A stretch of 64,000 bases of DNA, taken from positions 107,777,142 through 107,841,141 of the forward strand of contig CM049306.1 of assembly GCA_026874595.1 (NCBI GenBank), written 5' to 3'. The notes under the pieces are model-generated. The model did not search any database and was not told the DNA's origin. It saw nothing but the letters and a program-made list of their open reading frames with translations. The position numbers and the translations under genes were made by a program. Position 1 is the first letter of the stretch. Each line of letters starts with the position of its first letter. Positions 25,635-37,029 of the stretch are shown one piece after another. Origin of the DNA: Sipunculus nudus. Taxonomy: Eukaryota > Annelida > Sipuncula > Golfingiida > Sipunculidae.

Positions 25635-28162
25635 GTGAGTAGAAAAGTTGCATTATTATTCCACCTTTACAAAAAAATGATGTCTTTTCATTATCCCTGT
25701 GACGCATTCAGCCAGTAAGATAATTTTTTTAGGTTTTCCTCTCTTATGTTTTTCTGTCTGTCCTTCTTTCGCTCATTGCATTAAGAACCATGCTATAAAC
25801 AGTCATGGACTTTTTCCTACAAGGGAATCAACGCTGTCGAATTACAGCCCATCAGAAATCCTATATGACTTCCAGGCTGTAATTTGGAAATTTATTTCGC
25901 GCAAATTAACTCAAGAACCGGACTGATAATTGCCTTGATTTTATTACCATTTGGTCCCTACATCATTATGTACAGAATAATACTTTTAGGCCCTTATAGG
26001 GATTCCAATGTAGCTGTCAGACAGTCAGTCACAAAATAAAAATACTTAACGCTTTACCTCGAGGATCAGCAAAGAAAATGTGGTGAAATGTTGTTTATCA
26101 ATGGTAACTATAGATTGATGTTTAATTATGGTTACAATAGATGGATGTTTAATTATGGTTACTATAGATGGATGTTAAATTATGGTAACTATAGATGGAT
26201 GTTTAATTATGGTTACTATAGATAGATGTTTAATTATGGTAACTATAGATGGATGTTTAATTATGGTAACAATAGATGGATGTTTAATTATGGTAACTGT
26301 AGATGGATGTTTAATTATGGTAACAATAGATGGATGTTTAATAATGGTAACAATAGATGGATGTTTAATTATGGTAACTATAGATGGATGTTTAATTATG
26401 GTAACAATAGATGGGTGTTTAATTATCGTTACAATAGATGGATGTTTAATTATGGTTACTATAGATGGATGTTTAATCATGGTAACAATAGATGGATGTT
26501 TAATCATGGTTACCATAGATGGATGTTTAATCATGGTTACTATAGATGGATGTTTAATTATGGTAACAATAGATGGATGTTTAATTATGGTTACTATAGA
26601 TGGATGTTTCATTATGGTAACAATAGATGGATGTTTAATTATGGTAACAATAGATGGATATTTAATTATGGTAACAATAGATGGATGTTTAATTATGGTT
26701 ACAATAGATGGATGTTTAATTATGGTAACTATAGATAGATGTTTAATTATGGTTATAATAGATGGATGTTTAATTATGGTAACTATAGATTGATGTTTAA
26801 TTTTAGTAACTATAGATGTATGTTTAATTATGGTTAGTATAGATGGATGTTTAATGATGGTTACTATAGATGGATGTTTAATCATGGTAACTATAGATGG
26901 ATGTTTAATTATGGTTAGTATAGATGGGTGTTTAATTATGATAACTAAAGACGGATGTTTAATTATGGTAACTATAGATGGATGTTTAATAATAGTAACT
27001 AAAGATGGGTGTCTAATTATAGTAACTAAAGATAGGTGTTTAATTATAGTAACTATAGATGGGTGTTTAATCATAGTAACTAAAGACGGATGTTTAATTA
27101 TGGTTACTATAGATGGATGCTTAATTATGGTAACTAAAGACGGGTGTCTAATTATAGTAACTAAAGATTGGTGTTTAATTATAGTAACTATAGATGGGTG
27201 TTTAATCATAGTAACTAAAGACGGATGTTTAATTATGGTTACTATAGATGGATGTTTAATTATGGTAACTAAATACGGATGTTTAATTATGGTTACTATA
27301 GATGGGTGTTTAATTATGGTAACTACAGATGGGTGTTTAATTATGGTAACTACAGATGGATGTTCCCTTTGGGATGGAATCGCCAAATATCAAATATAAC
27401 TGCCAGGCTGCAATCTTGAAAATCCATTTGAATCACTATAAAGTAGGACCTTTCCGGTTAATTCTTTTATCTCCTTTCTGCGTTTACAGAGGGTTGGTCA
27501 AGATGAGAAACATTTACGAAGACGTGCCCAAAACCGAGAAGCAGCAGAACGCTGCCGGAAGCGGAAGAAGGAAAATGCAGAGCAGATGAACAGGGTAAGA
27601 CAAGTACTACACTAGAGTACTGACAGTGAAAAGCTGATCTACTTTGCTTATTTAACAGTTTGAGCATGAAAGTAAATAAATTGATCACTTGAATAACAAT
27701 ATCATTTTATATACAGACTTAAAGTCCTCTATCATCAATAATATTAAAAGATTCATTCAAATGAAATTTTAACACTCGCATCGATTGTAGAAAAGATATC
27801 GTCTGAGGTATCACATCCTTCTGTGATTCTGTGATATTCAGTCACAATTTTTTATTACATTAGATACAATTAACAAAAGTTTGATGTATGTTATAATAAT
27901 TTCAGCGAATCGTTTAATTTGTACAAAATTATCTTTGCGTTTCATAATGATTCAATTGTTTATATTCTTATCACAGGAATATTACCGTGAGTTCAGTCGG
28001 TACACAGAACTCAGAAGTGAAATTGAACAACTGCAGGACACTAAACACAGGCTGGCATGTTTACTGCGACAGCACCAATATACGTGTCTATTACGTGTAC
28101 AGCAGACAGACGCAGCCTTCCAACGGTACAGTCACCATGCAAACGTCCCACATGTCAGGTAA
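24573..28162 (+). CDS. Gene A: AP-1-type bZIP transcription factor (FOS/ATF3/JDP2-like)
   Basis: The CDS is assembled from exons 24573-25634, 27490-27594 and 27977-28162, all joined in phase 0; about 450 residues. The N-terminal 354 residues are polar and unrecognised, with an Asp-rich stretch near residues 130-136. Exon 2 carries the basic region (NREAAERCR followed by KRKK), matching the bZIP signature N-x3-A-x2-C-R. Exon 3 carries the zipper. Counting the signature Asn as 1, heptad positions 19, 26, 33, 40 and 47 are M, E, L, L, L, and the helix ends H-x3-C at 54-58, as in FOS, ATF3 and BATF. The protein is expected to bind AP-1 or CRE sites as a dimer in the nucleus. The ATG is the first after an in-frame TAA (24555). 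The frame ends at 28160-28162 inside a donor-like AG|GTAAG; splicing to 28413 would change only the last residues. A possible poly(A) signal is at 29200. Orthology is uncertain because the zipper is atypical. Confidence 0.85.
26096..27362. repeat. 27-bp minisatellite, about 47 copies, in gene A intron
   Basis: The unit reads approximately ATAGATGGATGTTTAATTAT followed by GGTAACT. Variants replace ATAGATGG by AAAGACGG, mainly in the distal third. It fills most of the intron between the N-terminal exon and the basic-region exon. The nine-codon period creates uninterrupted frames on both strands; these are not genes. Confidence 0.96.
27490..27594 (+). CDS. Gene A exon 3: bZIP basic region
   Basis: 105 nt, 35 codons, phase 0/0. 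The acceptor is GTTTACAG and the donor AACAGG|GTAAGA. It encodes the DNA-contact helix with Asn, Ala, Ala, Cys and Arg at the signature positions. Cys at position 8 matches the redox-sensitive Cys of FOS and JUN. The exon has the same length and phase as the basic exon of gene B. Confidence 0.9.
27977..28162 (+). CDS. Gene A exon 4: leucine zipper and C-terminus
   Basis: It follows the acceptor TTATCACAG. The zipper contains ELRSEIEQL and RLACLLRQH, with TCLLRVQ beyond, closely recalling the end of ATF3/JDP2-type zippers (H-x-x-T-C, hydrophobic pair, R). The C-terminal tail is short, as in ATF3, JDP2 and BATF. Either the frame ends at TAA 28160-28162, or a splice from 28158 to 28413 gives a tail two residues longer. 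Confidence 0.82.
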   Translation, partial: EYYREFSRYTELRSEIEQLQDTKHRLACLLRQHQYTCLLRVQQTDAAFQRYSHHANVPHVR

Positions 28163-28284
28163 GATGGCCAAATTACTATCTTGTGGTCCGCTGATCTCAA
28201 TTATTTTCTCAGTAATTAACTCTCAACAAATATCACTGGGTAAAACTTATATAAAGTTGGATATATATATTATGTATTACACAT

Positions 28285-28318
<34 letters not shown>

Positions 28319-28409
28319 TAATTGATTGAATACACTGTTTTAATGCTAGATTGCTTTTGGTATGTGTATCTTGTTCTTCAAAGCTTCTATCATATCCTGA
28401 TTTTTTTAA

Positions 28410-29100
28410 AAGGATTCAGTGAAGAATATCGTTGAAAACCCATGTAAACCACGCAATAATAAGAACAGCCCTGATCCTCAGAGCAACGCTGATCGTGAAG
28501 GCAACATTGATCATGAGGGCACCTGATCGTGAGGGAGTTACTGATCGGCAAAAAATGGAAAATAACGGCACTGTTCATGAAAGTTAAGTGATCGTGAATG
28601 GGACTAATCAAGACCATCCTGACCTTAACTGATCGTGAAAGTAACTTAAAAGAGAACTGACCATCCGAGAAAATGACAGATAAAGTACAAGAACACCAGT
28701 CTGTCATCAGATCAGCTTATCGTAAAAGAAAACCGTCACAGCACGCTGAAGTAACTGAAAATGAGAGTAACTGGCCGTCACATTAGCACTGATAGGCATG
28801 GCCGTAAGAGCGACTGTTCGTGAGCGTAACTTACTGTCACAACAGCAATGACCATCAGAGCAACTGACAGATAGCGTAACTGATTGTCACAAGCCAATGG
28901 CCTCAGAGCAACTGATCGGGAGCGTAACTGACCGTCACAACAGCTATCATCGTCAGAGCAACTGATCGTCAGCGTAACTGACCGTCACAACAGCAATGAC
29001 CTACAGAGCAACCGTTCGTGAGCAAAGCTGAACGTCACAGGGGCACTGATCGTCAAGCACTGATCGTGAGCCTAAATTATCGTCACAAGCAACTGGTCAT
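28410..29100. repeat. Degenerate about 50-bp repeat rich in CTGATCGTGAG / CCGTCACA words
   Basis: From about 28770 to 29060 there are roughly six copies of a unit of the form CAGAGCAACTGATCG, then AGCGTAACTG, ACCGTCACAACAGCAATGAC. Looser GATCGTGA and GTAACTGA words continue back to 28480. It lies in the presumed 3' UTR or 3' flank of gene A. The first 120 nt (from 28413) keep one open frame but are out of phase with the previous exon. Confidence 0.7.
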
Positions 29101-29199
29101 TAGAACTATTTTAAATTTATATGAGATTTTGACATGTTGCCTTATTTTGGACAGGGAACTTGAGTGGCAAATCATGGATAATGTTAATTACAGAATTTT

Positions 29200-29205
29200 A
29201 ATAAA
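29200..29205 (+). terminator. Poly(A) signal candidate, gene A
   Basis: AATAAA followed by a TTTG/T-rich stretch (29215-29240), about 1.04 kb after the gene A stop. It is the first well-placed hexamer on this strand after the repeat. Confidence 0.4.
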
Positions 29206-29665
29206 TGTTAGCATTCTTTGATGTCGGGTATTCTTTTTTGTTAGTAGAATTATTATATCTAGCATGGATGTGGTCTGGGGGCTGATGGGAAGAAGACTGA
29301 AATAAAAACGGCCCGTGGGGGAAGGTCATGCTATAAAGGAAGGACAGAATGACCGGCGGGGATTTTAACATGAGCGCAAATGTAGACCCGATACGTTTGT
29401 AATGATCATATATGCATCTCGCAGAACAATTTTAAATATTACATCACGCTACCACAGACTAAGTTTTATATTTCAATGGCTTCTCACGTTGTTCTCTGAA
29501 GTCTTGAACACCAATGTGCCGAGTTTAATTTTTGAAAGGCTGACTCGAGTATCAACCTCATAAACCTACATAAATCACATGAATATGTATATGACATTTG
29601 TTCAGTTAAATCTGAAGGTTATCCCTTACGGACTTAAGAAGATACTCACACTTTTTTTTAATATG

Positions 29666-29671
29666 TTTATT
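29666..29671 (-). terminator. Poly(A) signal candidate, gene B
   Basis: AATAAA on the minus strand, about 250 nt after the gene B stop, next to an A/T-rich tract. If both signals are used, the two transcripts end within about 450 bp of each other, tail to tail. Confidence 0.4.
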
Positions 29672-29921
29672 AATATATTATAAAAGAACATCTCATGTTC
29701 ATAACACACAACATCAGTTTACAATAGGGATTTTGTACGGTATGCACCAAACAAAAGGACAAATTTCAAGTGTTTATAAACATGGCGATTCATAACCATG
29801 TGTTTAATCAAGATCACGTGACAGGGGATGATCAAAAGCCGTCTGACTAACATCACTCGAGATCATGTCATGAAACCTGATACTGTAAACAACATCTAGT
29901 TGGGATATGGATAAGTTTTTG

Positions 29922-30059
29922 TTACGGCTGCTGGCGCCATCTGGAGGGACAATTATTTAAATGAGTTTCCCATATCTGTCTGAGGCAAGCCTCCTCCTCT
30001 CTCATACCACGCACCTGTTCTGTCAAGTCTTTGTTACTCGTGACCAGCTCCAGGTACTC
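29922..30059 (-). CDS. Gene B last exon: leucine zipper and stop
   Basis: Acceptor TTTTCAG, then 45 codons and TAA at 29922-29924. It encodes EYLELVTSNKDLTEQV, then the rest of the zipper with WETHLNNC near the end. This short frame was easily missed because it is under 60 codons. Its position relative to the basic region matches gene A residue for residue. Confidence 0.85.
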   Translation of the reverse strand, partial: EYLELVTSNKDLTEQVRGMREEEACLRQIWETHLNNCPSRWRQQP

Positions 30060-30145
30060 CTGAAAACAAAGGAAACTGTGATAATGTTATGTAGCACAAA
30101 CTATAAGCTTGGTCGTGGTGTAGTAAAACACAAATGATATAATAA

Positions 30146-30196
<51 letters not shown>

Positions 30197-33100
30197 ATAC
30201 CATTTATGTTCAGGTTAGGGGTATAGGAGGAACGCACAGTCAAATTTGTCACGACTTGAATATTAATAATGCTTGATAATGTCTTTCATATGCTTTTGTG
30301 TGCAACATCTATACCGCAAACTTATCCACTGGAATCTTAATGTATAGGTCCATGTTTCTAGCATTCATATATTTATATATTAGGAGAGGGCTCGGTGCAA
30401 AATAATCTATCGCCAGCAGTTTACATTTTTATTTACACACAAGTATGTTTTGCTGGGAGCAGTACCTGGTACGTGGCTTCCGTTTTGTCCCGTTTCCGCT
30501 TCCGGCTCCGCTGGGCCGCTAGTCGGTTCTGTTCCCGCCTCCGCTCTCGCCGTTCTTGGTGACCCAGAACCTGAAATAAGGGCTCACGTTTAGTGTCCAT
30601 TATTCTAATTTTAATATCAACTACGAGCAGATTTTTTTCGTGATTGCAAGAAATATGGAAATGGAAATAGAAAATGTTAAGCACAACACCAGATCCTATC
30701 TAAAACTTCAAAGAGTGGCGACTAAAAAGGTTTCAGTTACATATTTATCATCAGAATAATTATCAACTACTTAGTTTCATCCATACCATCATAATTACTT
30801 TGATACCTTGTATAAAGAGGGGACGTCCCGACTTACTAAACCCTTGCCAAATCGTTTAAATTTCCTGGATCTTCTACTTACAATTGCCAATTGTAAGTTT
30901 ACACAAGTCATTTTTCTACTTATTAAACCCTGATGGGTGCCAGATCAGAAAAAAACTGACATTGTGGTCACCGCTGGTGATTTTTGGCGATGATAAACCT
31001 GAATGGAATGAAAGGCTCCTATACACCTGCTGTTGATTATGTAGTCAGGGTCTGCGGTTTGCGCACCGACGTATACATGGGTAAATAATCATGACTGTCT
31101 GACCCACTGACATACATACAGTTTACCAGTTACTCTGTAAAGGATAAAACATTTTTTAAAGATTGTTTTGGTATAGGCAATTAACCGCTTAAATTTGTGT
31201 AACGCTGACTTATCTTATTCTAAGGCTATAAATATTTTATCTTCAGAGTTCCATTGCGGTTTGGAACCAGGTGACATTCGCCAGCATTCGCTTCCTGTCA
31301 TTTTATTTTATATTTCGGTGTCTATCGCATCTGCAGGTCCTGGGTGGGTAATTATCCCTATTTCTGGTTCATAACACCATGGAACCCCCTAAAGACGCAC
31401 TTGATTGTCAGCGGTATACGGCTGTGGGGTACAGCCTTCCCATTAAGCCTGCAGAACGCTCATTCTGGGTGAGGGCCGACCGTGAAAATCTCACCACTCC
31501 TCGGCTGAGATTTGAACTCACGACCTCATGGCTTTGCGTCCTGTGCTTTACCCCTGAGCCACAGAAGCCGGTTATAGAGGATATAACGTTTTATTCACCA
31601 AAGCTTATTCAGAATATTAATATTTCTAAATTAAATTTGTAACCGGATATTACACTGAGTATTCACGCGAAACCTTTGATAGTTTGGATTGTGTACACGG
31701 ATACATCATAAATCTTAACAATGCTCAAAGCCTAACAGATTTCTTGAAATATCACCAAAGCTTATTTTTTACAGCTGTTTATAGATTGAGATAAAGTATG
31801 ATTTGTTATTGATGCATAGCCTTTCAAATCCTTGCTGAAAACACCATTTCTCGTGTTTTGACATATTTTAAACAGATTAAGAAGTGCAAGCATCTGTTGA
31901 AGCCTTGGTCCACAAGGTGTCGCTAATGTACCGTATAGTTAGGTGGTATACCAGTAGACTACAGGCTTGAGTTATTCCAGTGAAAGGAATTCCATTTGTC
32001 CTTATTACGAAAACGTATCGGGCACCATTTCACTGCATCCGTCAAAACTCAAGAAGGAACAATCAAATTTAAAGTCTATTTTTCAGAACTATAGTTGTTA
32101 ATAAATTATATCATACAAACAATTGTTTAAAATGTAGATGGCCACATCACATTAACTTTACTTAAGACATCAAGTTTATACAATGACTGTCATCTAACAA
32201 TGATACTTCGCCTTATTCACTATGATCAATTTTAATTGGCATCAACACCCTGTGATTTAAGACGGTCACATCCGGTCATTTCCGGTCAACACGCATCTCC
32301 TTCTAACTTGCTGGACCAAGAATTTTATAACTCTAGCAAAAGGCGTCTTTTACGACGCGGAAGTGAAGTGACCAATTTGGTTATGAAATCTTTATTACTT
32401 TCTGAATAATATACACATTTAAAAATGTAACGTCATCATTTCGGCTCATCTGTATATAAATCTTTGCTTTTTACAGAACCATGGTTGTTTTCAAACTAAT
32501 ACAGATAAATACAAGGAAGGTTAGATCAGTGGTTACACCCGGCAGTGGAGAATCAGGGGGCCTGGTGTGGGGGACACGTGGGGTTTCGTGACTGCCGTAC
32601 GACAGTTACAAGTCTAGTTTCTTTTGTTTTACATTTATCATATTTTTTATGTCTATATCTGTGTTGTATTAAAATGGCACTCCGATGGATACATAATTCG
32701 GGCGGCTGTAAATCGGACCATTTATATTATATAACCAACCAATAATAAATAAACTAATTAGTGTCTGCTGACTCGTTTGTAGTATGGAGTGTGCTACCAG
32801 TGCTGTACCTATAGCACCTTATAAGTATGATTAGTTTAACAATACCTGATATTGGGATAATTTTTTCTTTGATTTGTGGGGGCTTCTATCTTCTCTTTCT
32901 GAACTAAATGTGTCGTTTATGTCAGACAGAGAACTTTCATTTCCGTTTTCTCTCAGTTCACACACATCATTCAGTAGTTCTGGAAGGAGAGGCAAGCTGC
33001 CGTTTTCAACGATCCCATAGCTTGTACCAGGTTCGAATGATGTTCCATTTTGTTTTTCATTTGTAGAAATATTAACTTCGTGGGATGTCCGTGAATTGAT

Positions 33101-34158
33101 CTCACTCTCTCGTTTATTATAATCAATTTTCATTTTATCATGGCATTCTGCCGATTTTTCTAAAATTGTTGACGGATATTCATCTCCGGATAAAGCTGAT
33201 ATACCTCCATTGACTGTTTCCTTAGTGAAGGAGATACCCGTACCATACATTGCAATTTGTGACGCGTCGGGGCACGAGTCAACTTTCCCGGTGGTCTGGT
33301 TGACTAAATCCTCGGACCACGTGATCAGTGACAAGAGTTCTGTCGTCACGTCATCCGCCGTCCAGTCACTTGACCTTGAAACATCGCTTATGTCTGGCAC
33401 TGTCCGGCAGATGGCGCTAGTGTTAGGGGCTATCGCGGCTACGTCACTATGTGTATTTATGGCTGCGTTTCCAAATAATAGCGATAACGCTGGTCCAATT
33501 GCCTTGTCATTACTCTCCATGAGTTGTGACAGAAATTCATAGTCGGCGGTGTCCACACTCATCATGATGTTTGTTGACTTCGGATCTGGTCTTGAGCTGT
33601 AAAAAATAAGAAAATAATAGGATTTTCATGAGCAAGAACGAATTTTATTTTATTTTTTTTGTAACCGAGCAACCTAAACCAGAAATCCATATTGAGTAAA
33701 TGCAACATACACGTATACCTGCACACGCATACACACACATATATATTTAACGTATCTTAAGTTACCGAGTAAACAAAGTAAAACAAACACTAAATAACAC
33801 ATTAAATACTTTAAAAGGTTACAAGAAATTTCTATATGAACGTCTTGTAAGCTAATAAACTTTATGGAAACATCTCTCGGATGACATAGCACGAACACGG
33901 AGGGCTGGGTCACGTGATATGCTGTCGGTGAGTAATGCTGGAATCATTCGTCTGATTTCATTCTGTAATTACCTGACGACATATCGATCGATATAGGTAA
34001 CCTGTACACAGATGTGTTCGTATATATTTACATATAAATCAATATTTCATACAGAATCTGCCTGTTTCTATAACTCATTCTCTCTCTATCTGGCCATCCG
34101 TCTGTCTCTCTGGGGCCTGTCCAGTTTCTCTGTCTCACACACTATCATTCATTCATTC

Positions 34159-34213
<55 letters not shown>

Positions 34214-34610
34214 CCTCTGTGAAGTGTTTTTTTACTACTTCCTCCCACACGTTTTGGTGTTCCGATCGATGACCTAATTGAACCGAGAAATGCTGGTATC
34301 CGATCAGATTATTATTCACACATTAATTACTGAAGTATTACTCATGGTCCAAGCTTTATATATTGACCCCGCCTTTTCTGTAGGAACCCCTGCTCGTCAT
34401 TAAATATATGTTGTATAAGGGAAAAGAAAACAGAACCGAGTGGCAGTTTTCCGTAGCTTTCTGTGAAATACGGCAGGCACTTATTGTATTTTGTATTCTT
34501 AATTATCGACCAATACCTATATACTTAATCAGTTAATGTAAACGTCATCTAACGTATAATCATTTTATTTGTTAGGATGTATATTCACTGTAGTGCTTAC
34601 AGGTGTACAA

Positions 34611-34691
<81 letters not shown>

Positions 34692-35418
34692 GAGACAGAC
34701 AGAGAGACAGAGAGAGAGAGAGAATGAGAGAGAGGTGAGGATGACATATTCCTGTATATGACACATTTTGGAAATATTAGCCGGGGACTGATTTCCCATA
34801 GTAGGTTGATGTATCGCAGTTTGATTTATCCCGCACTTTAGTTCTATTTATATATGTATATATAACTATTTCGGTGCCGACGTTCATGACATCATTCATC
34901 AATGACTGTTCATAAATCAAGCAACCCCATACAGACATTCTATATTTTATACAGCATAAGTTTAGCTGATACCGTTATTATGACTGCTACTTACAATAGG
35001 AGTTACTATTTAAAGTTCAATTTTAATGACTGCTACGGGAACGCCAAAAGGCTACTTATAGTATCATCAACTCTACCTGTATTACTAGTCTATATACAAT
35101 AACTGCATGCAAACACTACTACTTCTACTTCTCCTAGTACTACTGTTTCTACCACCTCTAAAGCCACTATAGCATTTATATATCTACCAGTAATTTTGCC
35201 GCTACTAAAATTATTACTACTCTTCGAACCAATTTTTTTCTGTTACTACTACATGTACCATTATTACTCTTACTTCCGCTGCTATCATCACTGCTATAAC
35301 TAAAACAACAGATCAACAAATAGTTCATAATCACTTCTACTATTGTTGTTAGAACCGACATTTCTGCTATGAATAATAATAATAATAATAATTATTATTA
35401 TTATTATATTATTTTAAA

Positions 35419-35484
<66 letters not shown>

Positions 35485-37029
35485 GAAAATAAATTCAGAA
35501 GGTACTCCTACCACCACTTCTTATAAAAACTTTCATATTACACGTTCTTGCCTTAGCACAGGTTCCTGCGACTTAGGACCGTGGACGGATTTTCATGGGG
35601 CGAGTTTAAATTGTGATAATAATAATTATAAGAATTTTGTACCTTACGCCTTACGCTAACCCTCGACAAATTGTTATTGAAGTTCCTGGCAGACAAACCA
35701 ACCGACCAACCAAAGGTAAAACATAATACCTTGCCACCTGGCGGACGTACAATAAACGATTTAATGTTTACTTGTACCTGTTGTGTACCCCCTCCCCCGG
35801 ATATAAGTGCGTTTATCATAACAATGGAGAAAGTTATCGATGCCACTTTGTCCTCATACAGTCTTCCTCCTCCTCTATAACAATACATGTGAATGTGATT
35901 GTATTGTTGTGGTCGTGGCGGTGAGTGTAGTGGTGAGTAATACTGGGAATCCCAGATGTTACAGGCCGGGCACGGCATATCTACGAGCAATGACACATCG
36001 ACCCCCGGCAGTGTCTGCGGTATGCATCACCAACTTCACTAGTATTGATCAGATAGTTCAACTTTAAACTTCTTGGCAAATAAGAAACACCTTTACATCA
36101 GTACTATAGAACTCACAGTCAAGAAGCATTCCTGTTATTCCAATAAGGCACAATAACTCGTATATAATTGGGGTTGCTTGTATAAAGGTATATAGCTTGC
36201 GTGGGTGAATATTTGGCGCGTGCATGTACAATGTAAATGTAAATTATAAATAGGGAATTGCATGCGTGAAAACATAAAGAAACAGATACAAATTCCGATC
36301 TTTTGTTTCGCACGAGCAGCTGTGAAACATTCACAATCGTGCAGCACGGAAAAAAAATACAACTGGGCAAATCGTACATGTATAATGTATGCCACGTGGA
36401 CTGCATTAAAGTATATTGTTGAACAGGAACTTTATACATGCAGATAATCAAGTACATTGTAAACCTATGAGATAAACATGTACTTGTGCAGTCTGGTACC
36501 TCATATGTACATAAAATGCTATTGAAGTATCAAAACTGCAATCAGATGATGATCTTTGAACTTATAAAATAAAAAATATACTTTCATTTTATGCTTTCCT
36601 TTTCTCTGTTCTTTTAACAAATTTTATTATTTTATTTGCTTTCTCAAATGGCCATAACAAATGCTATTACCTGAGAAATGTAGTGTTAAAAATTATTTCG
36701 TTTAACCGCACTCATATGCCTGACAAGATGATTTTTTAATATATAGTGATAAGTTTATAAGGCAATATAATTTGAACGAAACAATTAATTATAATTTCTA
36801 TTTTGTTGAAAAGTATTTTGTTTAACGGTATTTTATGCAAATCACACGCTCTCTTAAGCAGAAGGCAAAGCGAAACAGTCCTCCACCCACCTGAAAAAAA
36901 CAGCCACCATGCATGAACATGCATTTAAAAAATGAGTTGAATATAAAACCAATATTACATGAAGGTTCAAAATGTATAGAACTATGTGTAGATTTACCTA
37001 CCTTACCAGCAAAATGTTGCCGCTTGCAT
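29922..37029 (-). CDS. Gene B: AP-1-type bZIP transcription factor (BATF/FOS-like)
   Basis: Minus-strand coding exons are 37007-37029 (start ATG, 23 nt), 32846-33596, 30466-30570 and 29922-30059, about 338 residues. If translation starts at the Met pair at 33565, it is 320. Exon 1 ends in phase 2 and exon 2 completes the codon in frame; the remaining joins are phase 0. The N-terminus after the Met pair reads MMSVDTADYE, which recalls the start of FOS. The middle is acidic and Ser-rich, ending in a Lys-rich KSKKKL. The basic region has NRLAAQRSR followed by KRKR, with Ser in place of the FOS/JUN Cys, as in BATF. Zipper d positions are T, L, L, M, L, with Asn at the a position shared with JUN and BATF (residue 30, signature Asn = 1) and a terminal H-x3-C. 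The C-terminal tail is very short, as in BATF. Expected to be a nuclear dimeric DNA-binding protein acting at AP-1 or CRE sites. Confidence 0.85.
30153..30192. repeat. (GA)n microsatellite in gene B intron
   Basis: About 20 GA units between the zipper and basic-region exons. Confidence 0.95.
30466..30570 (-). CDS. Gene B exon: bZIP basic region
   Basis: 105 nt, 35 codons, phase 0/0. Acceptor TTATTTCAG, donor TACCAG|GTACTG. Arg-rich, with the signature Asn-x3-Ala-x2-Ser-Arg. GC-rich compared with its surroundings. It is identical in length and phase to the gene A basic exon. Confidence 0.9.
31325..31572 (-). mobile_element. tRNA-derived SINE, copy 2
   Basis: Read on the minus strand, the head has a Pol III A box TGGCTCAGGGG (31551-31561) and a B-box-like GAGTTCAAATC (31509-31519). 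The body CAGCCGAGGAG, GTGAGATTTT, GGTCGGCCC follows and is shared with the element at 16215-16430. The tRNA-like part does not fold into a sound cloverleaf, so it is not a functional tRNA gene. It lies inside the long intron of gene B in the sense orientation. Confidence 0.6.
31640..32820. other. Gene B intron, no further feature
   Basis: AT-rich intronic DNA between the basic-region and N-terminal exons. No exon, RNA gene or clear repeat is seen apart from the SINE just before it. Confidence 0.55.
32846..33596 (-). CDS. Gene B exon 2: N-terminal coding region
   Basis: Acceptor TTTTTTACAG before 33596, donor TATCAG|GTATTG after 32846. The exon is open throughout: 31 nt, then a Met pair at 33565, then 240 codons, ending in phase 0. 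The sequence is Ser-, Asp- and Glu-rich with no folded domain recognised, and ends with a basic patch that joins the bZIP exon. Starting at the Met pair is the conservative choice; the exon 1 ATG would extend it by 18 residues. Confidence 0.8.
34161..34218. repeat. (CT)n microsatellite
   Basis: About 24 CT units followed by CCCTCCCTCT. It lies in the proposed long first intron of gene B. Confidence 0.95.
34615..34734. repeat. (GA)n / (GACA)n microsatellite
   Basis: About 32 GA units followed by interspersed GACAGACA units. It sits in gene B intron 1. Confidence 0.95.
35371..35484. repeat. (ATT)n trinucleotide microsatellite
   Basis: AAT units turn into ATT units in an inverted arrangement (AAT then ATT arms), with a TTTTAAAAT interruption near 35411. 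The two arms can form a hairpin. Confidence 0.93.

Noticed and set aside
26175-27399. Long open frames of 170-403 codons on both strands through the 27-bp array
   Set aside because: The period is nine codons, so all frames free of stops in one unit stay open throughout. No splice signals, no start context, and the same is true on both strands.
31490-31572. Functional tRNA gene on the minus strand
   Set aside because: A and B boxes are present but the acceptor and anticodon stems do not pair, and the body is shared with another dispersed copy, so it is a SINE head.
31637-31655. TGTAACCGGATATTACA, resembling the ends of the 40.6 kb LTR element
   Set aside because: Only the terminal dozen bases are similar, with no second terminal repeat, primer site or purine tract nearby.
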